Assembly (NCBI GenBank): GCA_003427395.1
Contig: BFEA01000467.1
Location: 218,817-247,772, forward strand
DNA from: Chara braunii
Taxonomy: Eukaryota; Streptophyta; Charophyceae; Charales; Characeae
Direction of reading: 5' to 3'
DNA length: 28,956 bases
The position numbers and the translations under genes are program-made. Position 1 is the first letter of the stretch. Each line of letters starts with the position of its first letter. The notes beneath the pieces were generated by a model that saw only the letters and a program-made list of their open reading frames with translations, was not told the DNA's origin and searched no databases. Shown piece by piece: positions 26,114 to 28,956 of the stretch.

Positions 26114-26991
26114 CCACGCGGACGCAGGGCTAACTCATACTGATTCGCAATGCAAGCGTACGCAAGCAGTCGCAATGATGACGTACTATTTGTTGCCTAA
26201 AATCAAGCGGTCCCTCGTGGATCCGAGTACCGCTTATGACACTCAAGTGTCAGACTCGAAGTGTCGTGAGGGTCAAATCCTTCACGACATTGCACGGCTG
26301 AAGGTAAAGTCGTGCCGCCGTCGCCAGACCTCCGGCCTTAGGTCTGAGCGTCTCGATAGGCAAGGCAAATAGGTTCTGCACAAGGGCAGATTCCTTCCCT
26401 GCAGAGTCTAGGGCTTGGGATGTCCTGGACAAGAACCTTGAATCCCGGTCCAGGACCAACGTCCGACTATAAAAAATCTCTAAAAAGCAAAGGGTCAAAG
26501 GGGGTCTCCCTTTTCTCTCAAACCCATAATCTGTTTTACTCTTACGCGCGGTCCCGGCAGGCCGCACGAAACACTGGAGACATATATATACACATATATA
26601 TAGAGGGTTATTAATGAAGAACGATCACTTCTCACAGTCACAGTGAGACTCCTCTCAACCATATATATATTTATGTGAGCGCAGACAGTCAAATCCCAAG
26701 TCCGAATCACCAAGCATACATGCAATCACATCAAAGATTCCACCAGAGTCCAAACACTATACGGGGTCAACTTCAACCATTCTCTATGCTCATACCCCTT
26801 GCTTTAGCCATACAAACCTCACTCTTGTGCAACTCCCCAAAATAAATACTCAGTATTTCAGTTAAATGACCGTTCAATAAAGTCCGGGTGAAAACGCAAT
26901 GAAACAATTCAAACCACAAAGCTAAAACCTTTAGGTTGAGTGGCAAGAGTGGATTGAAGTTGAATCGCAAGCCGACGAATCGGCAACCGAC

Positions 26992-27010
26992 CTGTTATCA
27001 ATGATAAAAG
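26992..27010 (-). other. LTR3 copy of the palindrome (decayed)
   Basis: On the plus strand CTGTTATCA, one A, then TGATAAAAG. The inner TTATCA/TGATAA is kept while the outer three pairs are lost. It is followed on the minus strand by the CTTTTATCATTG end, with CGGTTGCCG on its other side. Confidence 0.6.
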
Positions 27011-27289
27011 AAGATGATCCTCAAGGGATCAAACTGAATCTAGTCCTGAACTTGAATAAAACGATCAAGAGGACCTGTAACACAAGACAGACAAATCCCC
27101 AAGCTAAAATCATAAGTGTATGGAGAATACAACTCCATAACACATTCTCACTCAAAATCTTCCTAATTGATTAAGCCTGAACCTACTTTTAAGCAGTGTC
27201 CAAAGCAAAGGTAGACCCTGGCATAATCTTCCCTATATAGAGTGGATTGTCAAAATCGTCACCTGTCGAAATATAATCTAACTCCTCTA

Positions 27290-27843
27290 AACAAAGGAAA
27301 TTTCGGCAGCGCTTCCCGTAGGAAAAGTGTCTTTCCAGAATTTATATAAGTCCAAATATGAAAAATAGAAATAATCTTTAACTCTGGAAGGTCAAATTTT
27401 GTCAAACTCCTTGAATTAGTATAAATTTGGGCAGCACTCCCTTTAGAAAGGGAGACTTTCCGGATTTTCACTAAGTCAGATATGAACTCAAAAAACAACT
27501 TGAGTTGAACTTAGACAAGATTTAACCAACTCCTTAGTTTTGCAGAAATTTCGGCAGCACTCCCTTTAGAAAAGTGTTATTCCAAAATTTATACAAGGCC
27601 AAGTCCAGAATTTGAAAGTAATTTTGACTTCTCAAAGTTCAATTTTGTCTAACTCTCTGAATTATCAAAAATTTGGGCAGCACTCCCTTTAGAAAAGGAG
27701 ACTTTCCAGATTTTTACTAGGTCAGATATAAAGAAAAGACAAGTTGAACTTTATCAAATCAACAATTGACTAACTCCTTGGATTTGTAGAAATTTCGGCA
27801 GTGCTTCCCGTAGAGAAATAGCTCGCCAAGATTTATACAAAGC
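27290..27843 (-). repeat. LTR3 alternating A-B-A-B-A hairpin array
   Basis: Type A units near 27290-27350, 27542-27598 and 27784-27843 (GAAATTTCGGCAG with TTTATAYAAG), type B units near 27420-27478 and 27661-27723 (AAATTTGGGCAG with TTTTYACTA). Order and number equal LTR1. In the middle A unit the inner stem reads CACT/AGTG on the minus strand where LTR1's third A unit has CGCTTC/GAAGCG. Confidence 0.7.
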
Positions 27844-28133
27844 CAAGTACAAAAAATGATCCCAGAAAATGCAAGAATTGATCTAAGTAAAAAAAATCTT
27901 AGCTCAGAAAATGCAGGAATTGAAAATAACTCTTATAGCTCTAGCACGTGGCGAGCGACTAAAGCAACTACCTATCAAACTGAAACTCAGACCAAGTAGT
28001 AACCTCACTCAGCCACATGCAGACCAAACCACAGAGGTCAGTACTCTCACCATCCCAAATTTATCTGGACAGGCAATAGTTCATAATCTTTCAGTAACTT
28101 AGCCCCTTATATCCAACTTATATAAGGCATAAA

Positions 28134-28167
28134 GTTAGGTCACCCAAACTTATGGAATGCCCCTAAC
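28134..28167 (-). other. LTR3 stem-loop (GTTAGG/CCTAAC)
   Basis: GTTAGG (28134-28139) and CCTAAC (28162-28167) pair perfectly around the complement of TTCCATAAGTTTGGGTG. It is homologous to LTR1 10116-10152, with both arms changed. Confidence 0.75.
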
Positions 28168-28313
28168 GAAGCCATTGAATATACACAAAACATAGGGCAC
28201 AACTACTTTTCTCTTCTTAGGGCATATGACTAGACCATTCTACTCACCCTGAACTGTTTAAAATATCGAAGTTATATATACCTGTCTTCCCTTCGTCTTC
28301 TAAGGCTGCATAT

Positions 28314-28337
28314 GACTGAACTAACTTAAGTTCAGTC
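28314..28337 (-). other. LTR3 stem-loop (GACTGAAC/GTTCAGTC) with short loop
   Basis: Perfect 8-bp stem (28314-28321/28330-28337) with the 8-nt loop TAACTTAA. LTR2 19581-19615 has the same arms but the telomere-like 19-nt loop. Confidence 0.8.
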
Positions 28338-28397
28338 TGCCCCAGTTTACCACCAATTTTACTCTTGATTATACTCTTTTCAAGTTGTGATAGGCTA

Positions 28398-28444
28398 TAA
28401 TCAGACCACCTAAACTTATAGAACAGTCTGATTAGCTCGTTCTT
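28398..28444 (-). other. LTR3 stem-loop (TAATCAGAC/GTCTGATTA)
   Basis: Perfect 9-bp stem (28398-28406/28436-28444) around the complement of CTATAAGTTTAGGTG. Homologous to LTR1 9843-9881. Confidence 0.8.
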
Positions 28445-28510
28445 AAATAAAACAATAATAAAGTATAGCCAAATTATAACCGTTGGGTTCCAGCATGTGC
28501 GAGGCTTTAA

Positions 28511-28543
28511 GTCGGACCCCCTCAACTTACAGAAGGATCTAAC
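28511..28543 (-). other. LTR3 stem-loop with wobble pairs
   Basis: On the minus strand the arms GTTAGATC and GGTCCGAC (about 28543-28536 and 28518-28511) pair at seven of eight places if two T-G pairs are allowed. On the plus strand those become C-A mismatches. Loop contains CTGTAAGTTGAGGG. Confidence 0.55.
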
Positions 28544-28589
28544 TCTCTGCAAGTTTCATTTCTCTCTAAACCACCATGTGCGTGGCATC

Positions 28590-28622
28590 GAGTCAGACCC
28601 CCTTAACTTACAAAAGAGTCTG
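28590..28622 (-). other. LTR3 stem-loop (CAGAC/GTCTG)
   Basis: GTCAGACC and AGAGTCTGCC flank the loop complement CTTAACTTACAAAAG. Five good pairs, then one mismatch and an outer G-C. Confidence 0.5.
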
Positions 28623-28825
28623 CCATTTGCCAGGTTCCTTTTCTTGAAATAAAAGCAGAAAGAGAATGCGTCACCTGAACTTATAGAACGGCTTGACCCC
28701 TTCGTTCAGGAACAAAAGAAACTTAGGAAAAACCCAAGAAAACAAGGCAACTCAGGGTACCTAAACTTATAGAGAGTCCCGAGTCCCTAAAAATCGAACA
28801 CAATCCAGCCCTCGCAAGTCAGAGC

Positions 28826-28860
28826 AGTCAGGCCACCTAAGCTTATAGAACAACCTGACT
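28826..28860 (-). other. LTR3 stem-loop (AGTCAGG/CCTGACT)
   Basis: Perfect 7-bp stem (28826-28832/28854-28860); loop complement of TTCTATAAGCTTAGGTGG. Confidence 0.75.
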
Positions 28861-28879
28861 TTCCATGCAAAACCATAGC

Positions 28880-28914
28880 ACTGGGTCTCCCCAAACTTAT
28901 GGGGACATCCCAGT
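28880..28914 (-). other. LTR3 two-step stem-loop (ACTGGG/CCCAGT and TCCCC/GGGGA)
   Basis: Outer ACTGGG/CCCAGT (28880-28885/28909-28914) and inner TCCCC/GGGGA (28888-28892/28901-28905) close on AAACTTAT. It is the homologue of LTR1 stem-loop a (9426-9472), where the inner pairing is CTCC/GGAG and the outer TGGGTC/GACCCA. Confidence 0.75.
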
Positions 28915-28956
28915 CTCCAAAGCAATCACACCCCCTAAACTTATAGAAGGGTCTAA

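Larger units (their letters stand above)
25511..28956 (-). mobile_element. LTR3: giant LTR, minus strand, start outside the window
   Basis: Reading the minus strand from 28956 down, it follows LTR1 closely: stem-loop array with CCATAAGTTTGG-type loops, A-B-A-B-A hairpins, palindrome, TATATA stretch, one TATA module and the GC-rich 3' module. It ends at CTCGACA (complement of TGTCGAG at 25511). No primer-binding site follows, so it is a solo or 3' LTR, inserted in the internal region of the LTR2 element. It is closer in loop type to LTR1 than to LTR2. Confidence 0.8.

Overview
This window looks like non-coding, repeat-dominated nuclear DNA of a eukaryote. I found no intact protein-coding gene. 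The best clue to lineage is a U6 snRNA-like sequence at 14915-15005. Its 5' hairpin (GTCC-TTCG-GGAC followed by ACAT) is of the green-plant type rather than the animal type. A 19-nt match to the complement of the plant tRNA-Asp 3' end (23800-23818) points the same way. A land plant or streptophyte alga with a large, repeat-rich genome is the likely source; the species cannot be named from what is seen.

The main component is a family of very long terminal repeats (LTRs, about 4.8 kb) of a retrotransposon, present in four copies. LTR0 (1-1470, +) is only the 3' part. LTR1 (about 9241-12433, +) has lost its 3' end. LTR2 (about 19014-23797, +) is complete and is followed by a tRNA-Asp primer-binding site and about 1.7 kb of decayed internal sequence. 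LTR3 (25511-28956, minus strand) runs off the window and faces LTR2. Each LTR has a 5' half made of arrays of short stem-loops, then a second array of alternating hairpins, a 19-bp palindrome, one or two TATA-containing promoter-like modules, and a GC-rich, strongly structured 3' module.

Between the LTRs: 1471-1860 is an 80-bp tandem repeat into which LTR0 inserted. 1987-7549 is a 5.5-kb satellite built from pentamers ending in GT, with two recent long tandem duplications. 7550-7862 is a TG microsatellite that interrupts the satellite. 8130-8900 is an AT-rich tandem repeat of about 208 bp. 12434-19013 holds tRNA-derived SINE-like sequences, the U6-like copy, small hairpin repeats and a GTTGCTGCTG-rich tract.

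The most unusual signal is in the LTR stem-loop arrays. At successive positions the stem arms differ completely yet remain complementary, while the loop is almost invariant within an LTR. LTR1 and LTR3 use a loop around CCATAAGTTTGG; LTR2 uses ACCCTAGGGTTAGGG. At homologous positions the arms show compensatory double substitutions, and at one position the same arms carry the two different loops. The same design (variable paired arms, conserved loop) recurs in two apparently unrelated repeat families at 8130-8900 and 15546-16626. This suggests selection on folded RNA with a loop recognised in trans, or a DNA-level palindrome-correcting process.
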